Assembly: GCF_900291955.1 (NCBI RefSeq)
Contig: NZ_OLMR01000002.1
Coordinates: 434,001 to 498,000 of the forward strand
Direction of reading: 5' to 3'
DNA: 64,000 nt
DNA from: Pseudoruminococcus massiliensis
GTDB lineage: Bacteria; Bacillota; Clostridia; Oscillospirales; Acutalibacteraceae
In this document: positions 54,121 to 63,481 of the stretch, piece by piece
How positions within the stretch are numbered: position 1 is the first letter of the stretch
Layout of the letters: the number at the start of each line of letters is the position of its first letter
Notes under the pieces: model-generated
What the model saw: the letters and a program-made list of their open reading frames with translations, nothing else
Databases searched by the model: none
What the model was told of the DNA's origin: nothing
Position numbers and translations under genes: made by a program

Positions 54121-54157
54121 AAAAAAATCCCTGAACCTTATAAGTTCAGGGATTTTG
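54121..54157 (-). terminator. Terminator of the minor-pilin operon
   Basis: AAAATCCCTGAAC/GTTCAGGGATTTT stem with TTTTTTT on the minus strand, 12 bases after the stop of the giant gene. Confidence 0.9.
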
Positions 54158-54169
54158 CTTTATATAAGC

Positions 54170-57100
54170 TTAGTCAGAGGAATAGCGAGGATTTGAAAGA
54201 TATGTGTTTGTTCCATTTCCTACACGAGTTTCTACAATCCTAAACTTTGTGTTCCATGTTTTATCAAAGATATTGATATCGCCAGTTTTTCTTGCTTCAT
54301 ATGTACCTGCATAAATCTTAAATGACTCAGTTTCACCAGAAGCATTTTTATAGCTTATAGTTGTGTTTGTGAGGAAGGTTATCTGTACAGGCTTTTTAGA
54401 ATCTTTACTTCTAAGGATAAACTTAGGATTAATTTTGCTTCCACCAGAAACCTTTCCAGAAGATGCAAATACAAAATTATCTGCTATGAATGTTGTATTG
54501 TTGTTTATATAGAGATAGTTCTGGCTTTCCCAACGGAATGCGAGCGTTCCATCAGATGTATATTTACCGTTAAGCTTACCATCTTTAGCCCTAAAGTTGA
54601 CACTATCTGCACATGTGCTTGATGTATTATTGCTTTTAATCTTGAAGTTTGAATCTGTCCAACCAATTTCATCAGAGTATTTCGCACCCTTGATATAGCC
54701 TTGATTTTCTGTATCTGTAAAGAAAGTCTTAGCTTTATCTGAATACAAATTAACCTCTCCAGAATAATTAGCATTGCTGATTATGTATGCACCAGAAAGA
54801 ATAGTATAGCTACCATTACTATATGTTACACTTGTATCATATGTGAAGTATAGTATGAAAGCGTCCTTTCTATTGACATCTGTAGACTTATAACCGACTA
54901 TTTTCTGTTCGCCAGCACTGGTCTGCTTATATTTTTTGCTTGAATAGGTGAAGTAGTTATCTGGTGAGTTGCTTACCCAGCCATCTCCGCTATTACCATA
55001 AACCCATTCTTGACCAGCCTGCATATTGTCTTTATAGCTGCCGACATACTTAGATGTATAGAACTGTACATCATAAACTGTATTATCTTGGGATTCTGCA
55101 GCATTGATATAATACATATAATATCCATCTGAATTTCTTGAAGTAACAGGTATGTTTTCTCTTACTATACTTGAACCAGTGATATTATCTTTAATTGTAT
55201 ATCTAAGGAATATGCTTCCAGTCCAGTTATTCTGATTATCAAGAATTGCAACTACCTTACCTGAAACATCTGGGCTTATTTCTTTTATGAGCTTATTAAG
55301 CTCTCTTGTGTATGAATTTATATCGTCTAAAGTAGAAGCATCACTATTGTATGCTGCAAGAGCATCTTTCATAGTGCCTGCAATAACTTTTATTTCATCT
55401 GGGTCAAAGGTTACGCCAGAAGAAATGCTTGCCTGCTCAGGATACCAAACCGGATTGCCGTTAGAATCAATAGTTACATATGCTCTTGCGCTTGATATAG
55501 CATAATAGAGATTCTGATATGCTTCTGTCCACTCTTTCAGGAGGTCGGCAAGCTCTTGGTCCTTAGTTGGGTCATCTGTAGAGGTTATGCTTTCAGCTAT
55601 ATTCTTCAACGCATTAGGAACATAAGGGCTGGCAAGCTTTGCTGCGTGTGTATTATAATCGTAGTCATAAATATACCAACCCTCTGCGATACTGCTTGCA
55701 TTGGTCTTTGCTCTTGAAAGGGCGAGGTTACCAGGAACATATGTAAGCCAAGCTGGTGTTCCTCCTGGGCCTGCATTATAGTCATAGAGAACTACATCGC
55801 CACCCTGAAGCTTTGTCATAGGAAGGATTTGTGTTGGTGTACTTTCTCCTGATGTAAGCTGAATGAATGGCATATTATTTGGAATATCTACATAATATCT
55901 GCCATCATATGTATCTGTGAGCTTAACTGTGTTTTTTCCAGTACCCCACATAGTTACTTTCATACCTTCATAATTAGCTTCCCAATCTGAGATTTTTGTG
56001 ATATAAACTCTTGTAGTATTTTTGCTAACAGTATCTTCTGGGTTAACTGTGGAAATAGAAAGCTTGTTGGATTTATCAAGTGTTACCCATACATCGCCCC
56101 ATACCTGATGAACCTGTTCAGTAGTAAATGAGGCATTAGTATTATCAAGTCCCTTAATCTGGAAGCTATAAAGGTCTGAATCACCAGCAGGAATTTTATA
56201 CTCATACCAGTCATAATATACTTGTGTTTCAGATAAACCTACACGAGCGTAACCAGTGTTTCCTTCACCTGCACAGTTGAACTTTCCCGACTCAAGTGCA
56301 TGACCAAGCATATCCTTTCTGCCGGCTCTTGTATCAGCTTTATTATAGAAAATTCTCTTTTTACCACCAATAAATGCCATATTTGCACCATCAACATCAA
56401 AGCTTGTTATTGGGGTTGTATCAATTACTACTGGTGATGCGGTATATGATGAAATATTCCAGCTTGAACCACTTCTAGTAATTTGCTGTGAATTAAAGTA
56501 TGCTTTTGGACTTGCTGAATTATCAACAGCGAACTTAATTCTTGAGGTTTTTCTTGATGAACTATTTTTATCAGAAATAATTATGCTATTTACTCTTCTT
56601 GTATCAACAGCAATATAGAAATTGTTTCCATCATCTGTTATGAGAAGCTTTTCGGATAACTGCTCTAATACGACGCTGCCACTATCATCAACCTGATAAA
56701 GCTTTGCATAAAGCTCATTGCTCCAGCCTGAAGGCTTCTTGAAATAAACTGTGATAATAGGCTTATCTGCTGAAACATTATCGTCTGAATATGAAGCAGT
56801 TTGTGTAGTTGTATTGCTTGTATCCATATTCACAATATTAGCGGATTTATTCTTGCTCATAGTAGTAATATTTGTTTTTGGAGCAAGCTTTTTGAATGAT
56901 GTAAGAGACCTTGCATCAACCTTAAATGGGTCGTTCTTATCTATAAATCTTATAACAACAGGCTCTGTGCTAATTGTTAATTTTTCTGTTATATTCTTTC
57001 CATTGCAAAGATGGAAGCTTGACTTGGCGTCAAAAGCAACTCTCTTAATATAGTAGTTTTCTGTCTTATCAAGAGTTGTCATTGGGTCTGATGTTGCAGA

Positions 57101-59929
57101 TGCTGTATTAAGGCTTGTGTTTTTCGATTCCTTAACATAGACATATTGATTTGTACCCCAACCTGATGGTACATTAGTAGAAGAGTATATGGTAGTAAGC
57201 TTTGCAGAATCTACATTATTGTTTGATTTAATCATGAAGAGATTATTGCTTAGATTATCACCAAGCTTCATATCAGCTGTTTGGTCAGAGCCATTGCCTA
57301 TACCACTAATAATAATAACATTTGTATATTTATTATCAAGGTCATAGTAATAATACTTGGATATGGTATCCTTTTTAAGCTTAAACTCTGCCTTTATACT
57401 TTCATCAGTACTTTTGAGTGTATCAAAGGCTGCGTTTTGCTTACCAGCACCACCTGAACCATACCAAGCATAGATATAGTAATTTGTACCATTAGTGCCA
57501 AAACCATTTGGGTCTATATCGAACCAAACTCTCTTTTTACCATCTGCAACAGCAGGTGTAATATCATCTTGTGGAATATAAGCAAGCTCGTTTACTGCAC
57601 TTTCAAGCTTTTCCTTATAGCTATCAATCTCTGCCTGTGTCAACAAGGTTGAATCAATAGCATTATTGATAACAGCAATAACCTTTTCAAGGTTAGTTAC
57701 TGTTCCTGTAACAAGAATATTTCTATCCTTATCAATGATAGCCTGAGCAGCATTAACTGCATCTACAAGCTCATCTATTTTGCCTGTATTTTGTATTCTT
57801 GAGCATACGCTAATAAGTTTCTTTGTAGCATCTTGAAGAGCTGCTTTATTTCTTGAACCATTATTATAAAGATTCTCAGCATTAGCTAATGCTGTTTCGA
57901 GTTCATTTATAAGCTTAGAATTCGGATTATTATCTCTTACTGTTTTTCCATTATCAATAGCTTTTTTAAGATTATCTCTATATGAAGCAACTTTCTCAAG
58001 AGTGGACATTTTATTTTGTAAGTCGATAGCTTTATTATCAGCAGTTTCTTGACTTACTGATTTTTTGTCTACCGCTAATTTATCAAGCAACTCCTTAGCC
58101 TGATTCATAACAAATTTTAATGTTGTATAGCTTTCTTCTGTATAATCCTCTTCTTTATAGCTACTTGCTTTATCATACTTAGCTTGTAGCTTTGAAGGGT
58201 CAGTATCTTTTGTTGTAAGCTTATCAATAGCGTTATTTATATTATCTCTCTGTGCATTATAATCTGAATTTGATTGAAGTGTTGGCTTATTATATACTTC
58301 CTTAGCAGCATTAACAACTGTTATAAAATCATACCAGCTTGAGGGTTCATAATCTCCTTGATATAAAGAGTCTGCCTTAACAATAGCACTTCTTAGATTT
58401 GTTTTTGCTGCTGAGCTATTACGGCTTTCTACCTTATAGTCTATAGACGGTGAACCAGACTTTGTATTATCCTTGAGCTTTGCATAGACAGTGACATAGT
58501 CTTCATCATTCATATAAACAGAGGCTGCCTTCTCAGAAATAAATGAACGAGCACTATATTCACCAGTGGCAGTATCTTGCTCAATAACTATATAAGCAGA
58601 GTTACCTTTTATAGAGCCTACCATTGTACCAGTAGTAACAGCAGGAACTGTAACACTATGTGAACTGCCCTCATAACCCTTAAAGTCAATAGTCACATCT
58701 TGAGAACCATTGCCTTCTATTTTAGTACTCCACCAGCCATAGCCATTGGATACACCAGAAGAACTAGTGCCTGTGCTTGTAATGGTAAATGATGGTGCCA
58801 TAGAATCATCATTTTTGCCCTTAAGCTTTGTATAATATACTGTCTGCTTAGAATTAGCATAAGCGATAAGTCTATTCTCAAGCAAGTCTTTACCGTTCCA
58901 ATCATGTTCTTTACGATACTTGAGAGGAGATTCAAGAATTTCTACATAAATGTTTCTATCGGATTCATCAAAGTACCAAATATTAAAAAATTCCAAGCTC
59001 TGTGTGTCATCAGCTTTAGAACCAACATTACCGCCCTGACGAGAAACGATAAGGTTAAACCAAGGAACCATTCCGCCCTTATCATCTGAAACTCTACTCG
59101 GGGAGAAAGTATGTGAATACCACGCATTACCCTCCGGAATCATAGCAGTTGTAGGACCGTTTTTACCCTTACCATCTGAAATCCACTTACCAGCTGGCTC
59201 GAACTTATTATTCTCAGATTCAACAGCATTAGCCTGATTAACTGTTAATTGTTCAGAGTTTTTCACATTGTTCCAATCAATGCCTTGGTCTGTTCTCTTA
59301 TAATATGACCAAGTATAAATACAAGGAACGAAGTCACTTGCAGTATCTACTCTGCTTGGGTCCTGCTTAACATGAATATTGATGTCATCACTGCTGACGC
59401 TTGTATTTATTCTTTCAGGAGCTGTTGAGAGCTGTCTGCCAAGAACATTTCCTGATGAACCAACAGTATATGTAACACTAAGTGATGTAGACTTAGAATT
59501 ACCACCGAGCATATCTTCAGATTTTGCATATGCTCTGAGTGTAATCTCAGACTTAGCTTTGTCATATACTGCATGAACGAAGGTTTTATAGGCAGAGGTA
59601 TCTGCACTGACGCTTGTTACTTCTGCACCTTCTTCTGTTGTACCACCAACAGTATCTTTCATGAGAATATATTCTTCACCAGTTGTCTTTGGATCTATAA
59701 TCTTAGGAAGGTCTGCATTCTCATAATATGTTGCAGCATAATTAAGGGCTGATTTTGCGTTTAGATAAGCTTGTCTTTCGTTAACATCTCCAGAAGTTGA
59801 TTTTGTACTGAACATCGCTACGCTTATCAAGCTTGTTGCAAGGATAATAATTACACAAGAAACAACAAGAACAGTGGCAAGAGCAAAGCCACGCTTACTG
59901 TTCATATGTTTTGATTTTGGTTTAACCAT
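54170..59929 (-). CDS. Giant pilin-anchored surface protein, 1919 aa
   Basis: An N-terminus MNSKRGFALATVLVVSCVII is a class III/PilX-like prepilin signal, with cleavage expected after the Gly and a hydrophobic helix following; the +5 Glu is Thr. Residues about 510-785 are helical repeats of FIVAR-like form ('LRSAIVKADSLYQ...SWYDFITVVNAAKEVYN' style, several copies). Four beta modules with the starch-binding-26-like pattern ('VYFKKPSGWSNELYAKLY', 'VYITKISDWEANYEG', 'VWFDIDPNGFGTNG', 'VVAILDNQNNWTGS') lie near 795, 1055, 1305 and 1556. The C-terminal 210 residues are beta-rich. Downstream of two minor pilins, it is probably a tip adhesin. Confidence 0.75.
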   Translation of the reverse strand: MVKPKSKHMNSKRGFALATVLVVSCVIIILATSLISVAMFSTKSTSGDVNERQAYLNAKSALNYAATYYENADLPKIIDPKTTGEEYILMKDTVGGTTEEGAEVTSVSADTSAYKTFVHAVYDKAKSEITLRAYAKSEDMLGGNSKSTSLSVTYTVGSSGNVLGRQLSTAPERINTSVSSDDINIHVKQDPSRVDTASDFVPCIYTWSYYKRTDQGIDWNNVKNSEQLTVNQANAVESENNKFEPAGKWISDGKGKNGPTTAMIPEGNAWYSHTFSPSRVSDDKGGMVPWFNLIVSRQGGNVGSKADDTQSLEFFNIWYFDESDRNIYVEILESPLKYRKEHDWNGKDLLENRLIAYANSKQTVYYTKLKGKNDDSMAPSFTITSTGTSSSGVSNGYGWWSTKIEGNGSQDVTIDFKGYEGSSHSVTVPAVTTGTMVGSIKGNSAYIVIEQDTATGEYSARSFISEKAASVYMNDEDYVTVYAKLKDNTKSGSPSIDYKVESRNSSAAKTNLRSAIVKADSLYQGDYEPSSWYDFITVVNAAKEVYNKPTLQSNSDYNAQRDNINNAIDKLTTKDTDPSKLQAKYDKASSYKEEDYTEESYTTLKFVMNQAKELLDKLAVDKKSVSQETADNKAIDLQNKMSTLEKVASYRDNLKKAIDNGKTVRDNNPNSKLINELETALANAENLYNNGSRNKAALQDATKKLISVCSRIQNTGKIDELVDAVNAAQAIIDKDRNILVTGTVTNLEKVIAVINNAIDSTLLTQAEIDSYKEKLESAVNELAYIPQDDITPAVADGKKRVWFDIDPNGFGTNGTNYYIYAWYGSGGAGKQNAAFDTLKSTDESIKAEFKLKKDTISKYYYYDLDNKYTNVIIISGIGNGSDQTADMKLGDNLSNNLFMIKSNNNVDSAKLTTIYSSTNVPSGWGTNQYVYVKESKNTSLNTASATSDPMTTLDKTENYYIKRVAFDAKSSFHLCNGKNITEKLTISTEPVVIRFIDKNDPFKVDARSLTSFKKLAPKTNITTMSKNKSANIVNMDTSNTTTQTASYSDDNVSADKPIITVYFKKPSGWSNELYAKLYQVDDSGSVVLEQLSEKLLITDDGNNFYIAVDTRRVNSIIISDKNSSSRKTSRIKFAVDNSASPKAYFNSQQITRSGSSWNISSYTASPVVIDTTPITSFDVDGANMAFIGGKKRIFYNKADTRAGRKDMLGHALESGKFNCAGEGNTGYARVGLSETQVYYDWYEYKIPAGDSDLYSFQIKGLDNTNASFTTEQVHQVWGDVWVTLDKSNKLSISTVNPEDTVSKNTTRVYITKISDWEANYEGMKVTMWGTGKNTVKLTDTYDGRYYVDIPNNMPFIQLTSGESTPTQILPMTKLQGGDVVLYDYNAGPGGTPAWLTYVPGNLALSRAKTNASSIAEGWYIYDYDYNTHAAKLASPYVPNALKNIAESITSTDDPTKDQELADLLKEWTEAYQNLYYAISSARAYVTIDSNGNPVWYPEQASISSGVTFDPDEIKVIAGTMKDALAAYNSDASTLDDINSYTRELNKLIKEISPDVSGKVVAILDNQNNWTGSIFLRYTIKDNITGSSIVRENIPVTSRNSDGYYMYYINAAESQDNTVYDVQFYTSKYVGSYKDNMQAGQEWVYGNSGDGWVSNSPDNYFTYSSKKYKQTSAGEQKIVGYKSTDVNRKDAFILYFTYDTSVTYSNGSYTILSGAYIISNANYSGEVNLYSDKAKTFFTDTENQGYIKGAKYSDEIGWTDSNFKIKSNNTSSTCADSVNFRAKDGKLNGKYTSDGTLAFRWESQNYLYINNNTTFIADNFVFASSGKVSGGSKINPKFILRSKDSKKPVQITFLTNTTISYKNASGETESFKIYAGTYEARKTGDINIFDKTWNTKFRIVETRVGNGTNTYLSNPRYSSD

Positions 59930-59948
59930 AAATTAGCTAACTCCTTTC

Positions 59949-60560
59949 TTATTTTGTCATACTAAAATCTATACATATAGGATTTGGCATAGATGAACTA
60001 TTTAGTGTATAGCTTTGGTCGAAATCACTTCCTGCACCATTATTATTCATTGTAAGAGTACCTGAATAATCATATGTAACATTCGGTTCATAGTTGCTTA
60101 TCATACAAAGCTTATAATCAACATATTTTTGGCTATTGTCTTTGCCAACTGTATATGCCTTTTGGGTGAAAGAACTTATTCCTTTGCAAGTAATCATACT
60201 GGTAAGTTGTATTGCTCCCGTATTATCATCTTCATAAGCCATTAAAAATTTTGCTGTATTATCAGTTGGATTCAAAATTAAATAATAGTGCTTATCTTGT
60301 GGCGAAAATGCACTTTCGTTATAATTACTTGCTGAGATAGAATATGCACTGCCAACACATTTCTTATACATTCTCTCGAAGCTGGTTGCCTCTTGTTTAG
60401 AATTTTCTATATCGGTACTTATAGAATATCTGTCCATACTTCCTGATATAGCACCAACAAGCATACCCGAGCATATCGAAAGAATTGCTATAACAACTAT
60501 AACCTCAACAAGGGTAAAGCCATGCTTGCTATTTAAAAGCTTGCGATTTTTTTTACGCAT
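59949..60560 (-). CDS. Minor prepilin, 203 aa
   Basis: Short positively charged leader (RKKNRKLLNSKHG) followed by FTLVEVIVVIAILSICSGML: the type IV prepilin signature with Glu5 and cleavage after Gly. The mature protein has two Cys pairs that could form disulphides (CVGSAY, MITCKG, KLCMIS, PICIDF). It lies 19 bases before the giant gene and 24 bases after the other minor prepilin. Probably an initiator or tip subunit. Confidence 0.85.
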   Translation of the reverse strand: MRKKNRKLLNSKHGFTLVEVIVVIAILSICSGMLVGAISGSMDRYSISTDIENSKQEATSFERMYKKCVGSAYSISASNYNESAFSPQDKHYYLILNPTDNTAKFLMAYEDDNTGAIQLTSMITCKGISSFTQKAYTVGKDNSQKYVDYKLCMISNYEPNVTYDYSGTLTMNNNGAGSDFDQSYTLNSSSMPNPICIDFSMTK

Positions 60561-60584
60561 CTCTTATACTTTCCTTTCTTTAAG

Positions 60585-61142
60585 TTATTTAATCGTTACA
60601 ATTGAGCTGGCAATTATATCGCCTTGAGAAGATTTTGCATTAACCATTACTTTATACCCAGCAAATTCTTTATGAGAACCATCAGAAGCTGAAGTAGGTA
60701 ATGAATTGGTAAGATATTGGACGGTGCATTGCATATCACTTATAGATGATGAATCAGGGAAATCAACACTTGGGTTACTTATTTGGTCTATAAACTCTAC
60801 ATTATTAAGCTTAGTGCGTAAACCATCATATGTGCCATCACCATCTATAGTTTCTAATACTAAATTATTATAAAAGGTTTTTTTAGCGGTTTGGTCGGTT
60901 GGATCACCAGTATAATTATTTGATGAAAAAGCTTTCTCTAAGGCAGTAGAAACTGTATCTGCGACGCCCTGAGCCTGAGCCGAGGCATCTTCTAAGCTCT
61001 TATTCTCAACAATAGAAATATATCCATGAACAATGGCTGTCATTGTTGAGGCGAAAACTATTGAAACAATAGCAATAGCAACTACTAACTCAACAAGAGT
61101 TACACCTTTCTTGGAATTATATCGCCGTTTGCATCTTTTCAT
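60585..61142 (-). CDS. Minor prepilin, 185 aa
   Basis: Leader RCKRRYNSKKG then VTLVELVVAIAIVSIVFAS, a type IV prepilin signal with Glu5. The mature part is Thr/Asp/Asn-rich with one Cys. First gene of the minor-pilin operon. The closest functional analogues are PilV/PilE-like or GspI/J minor pseudopilins, but the exact subclass cannot be told from sequence. Confidence 0.85.
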   Translation of the reverse strand: MKRCKRRYNSKKGVTLVELVVAIAIVSIVFASTMTAIVHGYISIVENKSLEDASAQAQGVADTVSTALEKAFSSNNYTGDPTDQTAKKTFYNNLVLETIDGDGTYDGLRTKLNNVEFIDQISNPSVDFPDSSSISDMQCTVQYLTNSLPTSASDGSHKEFAGYKVMVNAKSSQGDIIASSIVTIK

Positions 61143-61219
61143 ATTTATTTACGCACCTTTCAATTATTTTATGGGAATAATTACCGATAATATTAATTCA
61201 TAAAACTATACATACTAAT

Positions 61220-61247
61220 ATTATACATCAAATTATAGATTTGGCAA
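61220..61247 (-). promoter_or_regulatory. Promoter of the minor-pilin operon
   Basis: On the minus strand TTGCCA (61247-61242), 16 bases, TATAAT (61225-61220), about 78 bases before the first minor prepilin ATG. Confidence 0.55.
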
Positions 61248-61371
61248 GAAAAATTATCCTATTAATTTCAACAAAATTAACTGACATTATTTATGAAAAA
61301 TGAGCGTTATGACATATTTTGGTATAATATCTATGCTTGGCGACCTATTATTATATTTAAGAATATGGCAA

Positions 61372-61401
61372 ACAAAAATGCCCATAGACAAGACTATGGG
61401 C
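61372..61401 (-). terminator. Terminator of pilin gene 2
   Basis: GCCCATAG/CTATGGGC stem followed by ATTTTTG on the minus strand. Confidence 0.85.
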
Positions 61402-61426
61402 AAAAGCTTACATTATATATAGAAAT

Positions 61427-61933
61427 TTACATATTATTGTAGAGAGTTCCAAGTGTTATTGTGTTATCAAGCTGGGTAAAAGTACAACCATTAATATTGG
61501 GGGCTGTGCCTGTGCTGGAATAAACAATAGTTCCAATAGTAAGCCCACTTCCTATGGCTGCTGAGGTGCAGTAGTAATATTCTCCAATATTTATATTGAG
61601 TCCGGAATATTTTGCAATATCAGATACTTTTGCATTTCGTGCGGCATTTTTTCTTGTGGTAATTCCGCTATTTTTTATTGCGGCAAAAGAAACTGCTGTT
61701 CCGTCAGCATTCTTCGACATTGTGTTATTAATTGTACCAGCTTTTATTTCATTATAGGCATTTTGGCACACTTGGTTTAGAGTTTGTGCTTGCGCCTCTC
61801 CAGAAGAAGCTGTTGTAGAATCTAAAATATTTATAAGACAAGGAATTGCTATTGCCGCAATAATAGCAAGAATAGCTATGACAACTACTAACTCAACAAG
61901 TGTAAAACCACGCTTATTAGCTTTAACTTTCAT
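61427..61933 (-). CDS. Major type IV pilin, paralogue 2
   Basis: 168 residues. Leader MKVKANKRG, then FTLVELVVVIAILAIIAAIAIP, the classical class II prepilin start. A paralogue of the gene at 62152: shared 'SGEAQAQTLNQVCQNAY...IKAGTINN', 'YSGLNINIGEYYYCTSAA' and a C-terminal 'TLGTLY'. Two cysteines (VCQNAY, YYYCTS) sit in the same places in both and may form the C-terminal disulphide loop. Confidence 0.92.
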   Translation of the reverse strand: MKVKANKRGFTLVELVVVIAILAIIAAIAIPCLINILDSTTASSGEAQAQTLNQVCQNAYNEIKAGTINNTMSKNADGTAVSFAAIKNSGITTRKNAARNAKVSDIAKYSGLNINIGEYYYCTSAAIGSGLTIGTIVYSSTGTAPNINGCTFTQLDNTITLGTLYNNM

Positions 61934-62004
61934 AACCTTAACTCTCCTAAAAATATTAAAATGGGGTAGATGGTATAGATTTTCTACTCTTTTATTTTAT
62001 AAAT

Positions 62005-62034
62005 ATTATAATTTATAATCTATACTTTTGTCAA
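62005..62034 (-). promoter_or_regulatory. Promoter of pilin gene 2
   Basis: On the minus strand TTGACA (62034-62029), 18 bases, TATAAT (62010-62005), about 70 bases before the ATG. Confidence 0.6.
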
Positions 62035-62085
62035 TGTATAATATCACGAAAATGTCATTTATAATTTGTAGCTTTTGTATAAGCG

Positions 62086-62115
62086 AAACAAAAGCCCGAC
62101 CGAAGTCGAGCTTTT
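62086..62115 (-). terminator. Terminator of pilin gene 1
   Basis: AAAAGCTCGAC/GTCGGGCTTTT-type stem (one G-T pair) followed by GTTTCG on the minus strand, 37 bases after the stop codon. Confidence 0.8.
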
Positions 62116-62151
62116 GAATTAAATCTTTATATCTTCAGATTCAAATTATTA

Positions 62152-62670
62152 TCATGGATAGATTGTGCCAAGAGTTGTTGTTGTTGCAAGCTGAGCATAA
62201 GCAGCACCTGCAGGAGTTGTAGGAGCAGCACTTGTATCAGAATATGCGATGTCACCAACTGCAATGCCTGTAGCAGCTGTTGTGCAGTAGTAGTAATCAC
62301 CAGAGATATCGAAGTTCAAGCCTGAGTATGTCATAACCTGAGCAACTGTAACACCATTAGCAGCTGACTGCTTAGCTGTAGCTGTAGATGTCTTTGCAGC
62401 AGCCCATGTGATAGCTGTGCCATCAGAGTTTGTAGACTCATCATTATTGATTGTGCCTGACTTTACGCCTGCATAAACATTCTTGCACTGTTGGCTAAGT
62501 GTTGATGCATTAGAAGCACCTGAAGAGTTAGTAGCTGATTGGATGATGTTAACAACCATTGGGATAGCGATTGCTGCGAGAATTGCAAGGATTGCAATAA
62601 CAACAACGAGTTCAACGAGTGTGAAGCCTTTCTTAGACTTCTTTGCGAGTAGTTTTTGCTGGAGTGTCAT
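62152..62670 (-). CDS. pilA: Major type IV pilin, paralogue 1
   Basis: 172 residues. Leader ending KKSKKG, then FTLVELVVVIAILAILAAIAIP. Mature region is Ala/Thr/Ser-rich with two Cys (QQCKNVYAG, YYYCTTAAT). Strong promoter and terminator, separate from paralogue 2, and the preferred codons and strong ribosome site (AAAGAGGTAATG) fit the highly expressed main fibre subunit. Confidence 0.94.
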   Translation of the reverse strand: MTLQQKLLAKKSKKGFTLVELVVVIAILAILAAIAIPMVVNIIQSATNSSGASNASTLSQQCKNVYAGVKSGTINNDESTNSDGTAITWAAAKTSTATAKQSAANGVTVAQVMTYSGLNFDISGDYYYCTTAATGIAVGDIAYSDTSAAPTTPAGAAYAQLATTTTLGTIYP

Positions 62671-62734
62671 TTTACATTACCTCTTTCTTAAAATAAAATA
62701 ATTTTTTTGAAATGCGGTTCTTGAAGGGGGTGAA

Positions 62735-62786
62735 CCGTTCATCTCTGTTGTGTCTATATATTAACTCATTATGAACGGAATGTCAA
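62735..62786 (-). promoter_or_regulatory. pilA promoter with flanking inverted repeat
   Basis: On the minus strand TTGACA (62786-62781), 17 bases, TAATAT (62763-62758). An inverted repeat, CCGTTCAT / ATGAACGG, at 62771-62778 and 62735-62742, spans the -10 box and transcription start. It may be a regulator site or fold the leader. Confidence 0.65.
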
Positions 62787-62799
62787 CACTTTTTTTAAA

Positions 62800-63190
62800 G
62801 TTTTTTTTGATTTAATTGTAAAACAAGTTAGTGTTTTTTTGTGCAATTTCAACAACAGATATGTTTCTTCCAGTTTTTATAGGGATTTTTACCAAACAAA
62901 CTTTCAAGATGTTAAAATCTACTTGTGCAATTTAGCCTACAAAATTTGCTCTTGATTTGCTTATATTTATTCTTTTATAGAAACTTTTTAGACAAATTTA
63001 TGAATTTGTAAACAAGTTCATATTTTATTCATAATATTTTGTTGTGTATAGTGCAATTATTAGTCATTATAATTTTATTAGTGATATAAATATAATCTAA
63101 GTATTGTTGAAAACTGAAATTTATTGTTTTTTATCAATTTTAAAAATTTAAGGCTTTTTCTTTTTGTTTAAAAAGAGCATACGCACAAAA
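62800..63190. other. Gene-less AT-rich stretch
   Basis: About 390 bases upstream of pilA, up to the toxin-antitoxin array. I see no reading frame with a ribosome site, no hairpin with a T tract, and no repeat element here. Confidence 0.5.
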
Positions 63191-63194
63191 ACAT

Positions 63195-63223
63195 TTGACA
63201 CAAGCCGTTTTCTACTGTATAAT
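63195..63223 (+). promoter_or_regulatory. Antitoxin-RNA promoter, copy 1
   Basis: Consensus TTGACA (63195-63200), 17 bases, TATAAT (63218-63223). Confidence 0.8.
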
Positions 63224-63229
63224 ATAGGT

Positions 63230-63318
63230 ATAGAGCATACCGATAAGCGGTCGCTCCCAAATATTGATTAAGTTAAGAAATAACCGTCCTATTTGGTCGC
63301 AGGGCGGTTATTTCCTTT
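63230..63318 (+). ncRNA. Antitoxin RNA, copy 1
   Basis: Roughly 90 nt from the promoter at 63195 to the bidirectional terminator at 63278-63313. Its 3' half is antisense to the last codons and 3' end of the toxin mRNA. The 5' end folds as GAGC-ACCG...CGGT-GCTC. Confidence 0.7.
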
Positions 63319-63320
63319 TA
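63276..63320. terminator. Bidirectional terminator, TA copy 1
   Basis: AAATAACCGTCCT/AGGGCGGTTATTT stem (one G-T pair) with T-rich tract on the plus side and A-rich on the other, overlapping the toxin stop codon. Ends both convergent transcripts. Confidence 0.8.
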
Positions 63321-63415
63321 TTATGGGAGTCAACTATCGAAACTATCAGTGTTCCGACTGTTGCTATTGCTATGATAAGCTGAAATAAATCAGACCATGT
63401 AACAACATTCTCCAT
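63308..63415 (-). CDS. Holin-like type I toxin, 35 aa, copy 1
   Basis: Product MENVVTWSDLFQLIIAIATV... : a short single-span peptide with a charged end (SHNKRK), the usual shape of the 'putative holin-like toxin' family of Firmicutes (TxpA/BsrG-like role). The ribosome site TGGGGTG 8 bases upstream is sequestered in a CCCA-GAAA-TGGG hairpin. Expressed from TTGACG-17-TATAAT on the minus strand (63510-63505 and 63487-63482). The transcript overlaps the antitoxin RNA at its 3' end. Confidence 0.8.
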   Translation of the reverse strand: MENVVTWSDLFQLIIAIATVGTLIVSIVDSHNKRK

Positions 63416-63481
63416 ATGTAGCACCCCATTTCTGGGAGCAGGATTGACCGCCTACCGTTTGTGGTATGCTCTATGGCTTTT

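Noticed and set aside
58870-59927. Several plus-strand frames inside the giant pilin gene
   Set aside because: Shadow frames opposite a long, continuous coding sequence with a clear prepilin start.
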